Shown here in pieces: positions 45,341-45,387 of a stretch of DNA of 45,387 bases. Origin of the DNA: DATAAM01 sp036260075 (lineage in GTDB: Bacteria; Actinomycetota; Acidimicrobiia; Acidimicrobiales; JAHWLA01). The translations under genes were made by a program, and so were the position numbers. Location of the stretch: NCBI GenBank assembly GCA_036260075.1, contig DATAAM010000004.1:1-45387 (forward strand), given 5' to 3'. The notes under the pieces were generated by a model that did not search any database, was not told where the DNA came from, and worked only from the letters and a program-made list of their open reading frames with translations. Positions within the stretch are counted from its first letter, which is position 1. Each line of letters opens with the position of its first letter.

Positions 45341-45387
45341 GGCCGGAGGCGCAATGGTCCTCTCAGCGGCCCTTTCCGCCTCCACGC
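45341..45387. other. Window end after glyS
   Basis: 47 bp after the glyS stop. GGAGGCG near 45344 and CGCCTCC near 45378 can pair across about 28 nt, so a terminator or another hairpin may be present, but the window ends here. Confidence 0.3.

Noticed and set aside
1..45387. CRISPR arrays, tRNA, rRNA, insertion sequences
   Set aside because: No regularly spaced direct repeats, cloverleaf-type segments, rRNA core sequences or transposase ORFs were recognised on reading both strands.

Overview
This 45.4 kb window comes from a chromosome of very high GC content. The gene set points to a monoderm actinomycete, probably of the class Acidimicrobiia: two F420-type luciferase-like oxidoreductases, GTP-type PEP carboxykinase, single-chain glycyl-tRNA synthetase, an actinobacterial Tad/Flp pilus locus without a secretin, and many leaderless-looking promoters. 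The lineage is inferred from gene content. I saw no rRNA, tRNA, CRISPR array, phage, transposase or integrase.

Layout. (1) 1-9.5 kb: a UvrD-type helicase with a DUF2505 protein (minus), then plus-strand genes for an alpha/beta hydrolase, a membrane-anchored MurF-like ligase with a Ddl-like ATP-grasp ligase, a small zincin, a secreted protein, a double-ACT protein, peptide deformylase, a PH/SHOCT membrane protein and a BtuF-like protein. (2) 9.5-18.3 kb: a minus operon GNAT / GH1 glycosidase / F420-type oxidoreductase, divergent from an AMACR-like racemase, PIG-L deacetylase, histidine phosphatase, maleylacetate-reductase-like enzyme and VOC protein; then a HIT-like protein, a DUF455 ferritin-like protein and a small membrane protein. 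(3) 18.3-22.5 kb: an Lrp/AsnC effector domain, pckG, a cold-shock-like protein and thiL-thiD. (4) 22.5-31.2 kb: a minus-strand Tad pilus operon cpaB-cpaE-cpaF-tadB-tadC-flp-like-tadE-tadE-tadG-like, followed by a kinase C-lobe relic with a membrane segment and a LysM protein; an excisionase-type HTH gene is divergent from cpaB. (5) 31.2-37.1 kb: an Sm-like duplicated protein, HIT, then phoH-ybeY-corC-era and two uncharacterised genes. (6) 37.2-42.5 kb: a second PIG-L deacetylase, a DinG-type helicase, a c-di-GMP-I (GEMM) riboswitch upstream of a secreted VTEPV-repeat protein, an F420-type oxidoreductase and a YihY/BrkB membrane protein. (7) 42.5 kb to the end: uppS-recO-glyS, which resumes the housekeeping cluster broken off after era.

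The most interesting signals are in RNA or DNA structure. A GEMM riboswitch abuts the ribosome-binding site of an undescribed secreted repeat protein. Two homologous elements, R1 inside the tad operon and R2 before the corC-like gene, share three stems with compensatory base changes and end exactly 9 nt before the start codon. Four long hairpins sharing GTTCT/AGAAC ends lie at gene 3' ends. A -10-like TANNNT motif recurs 6-9 nt upstream of many start codons.
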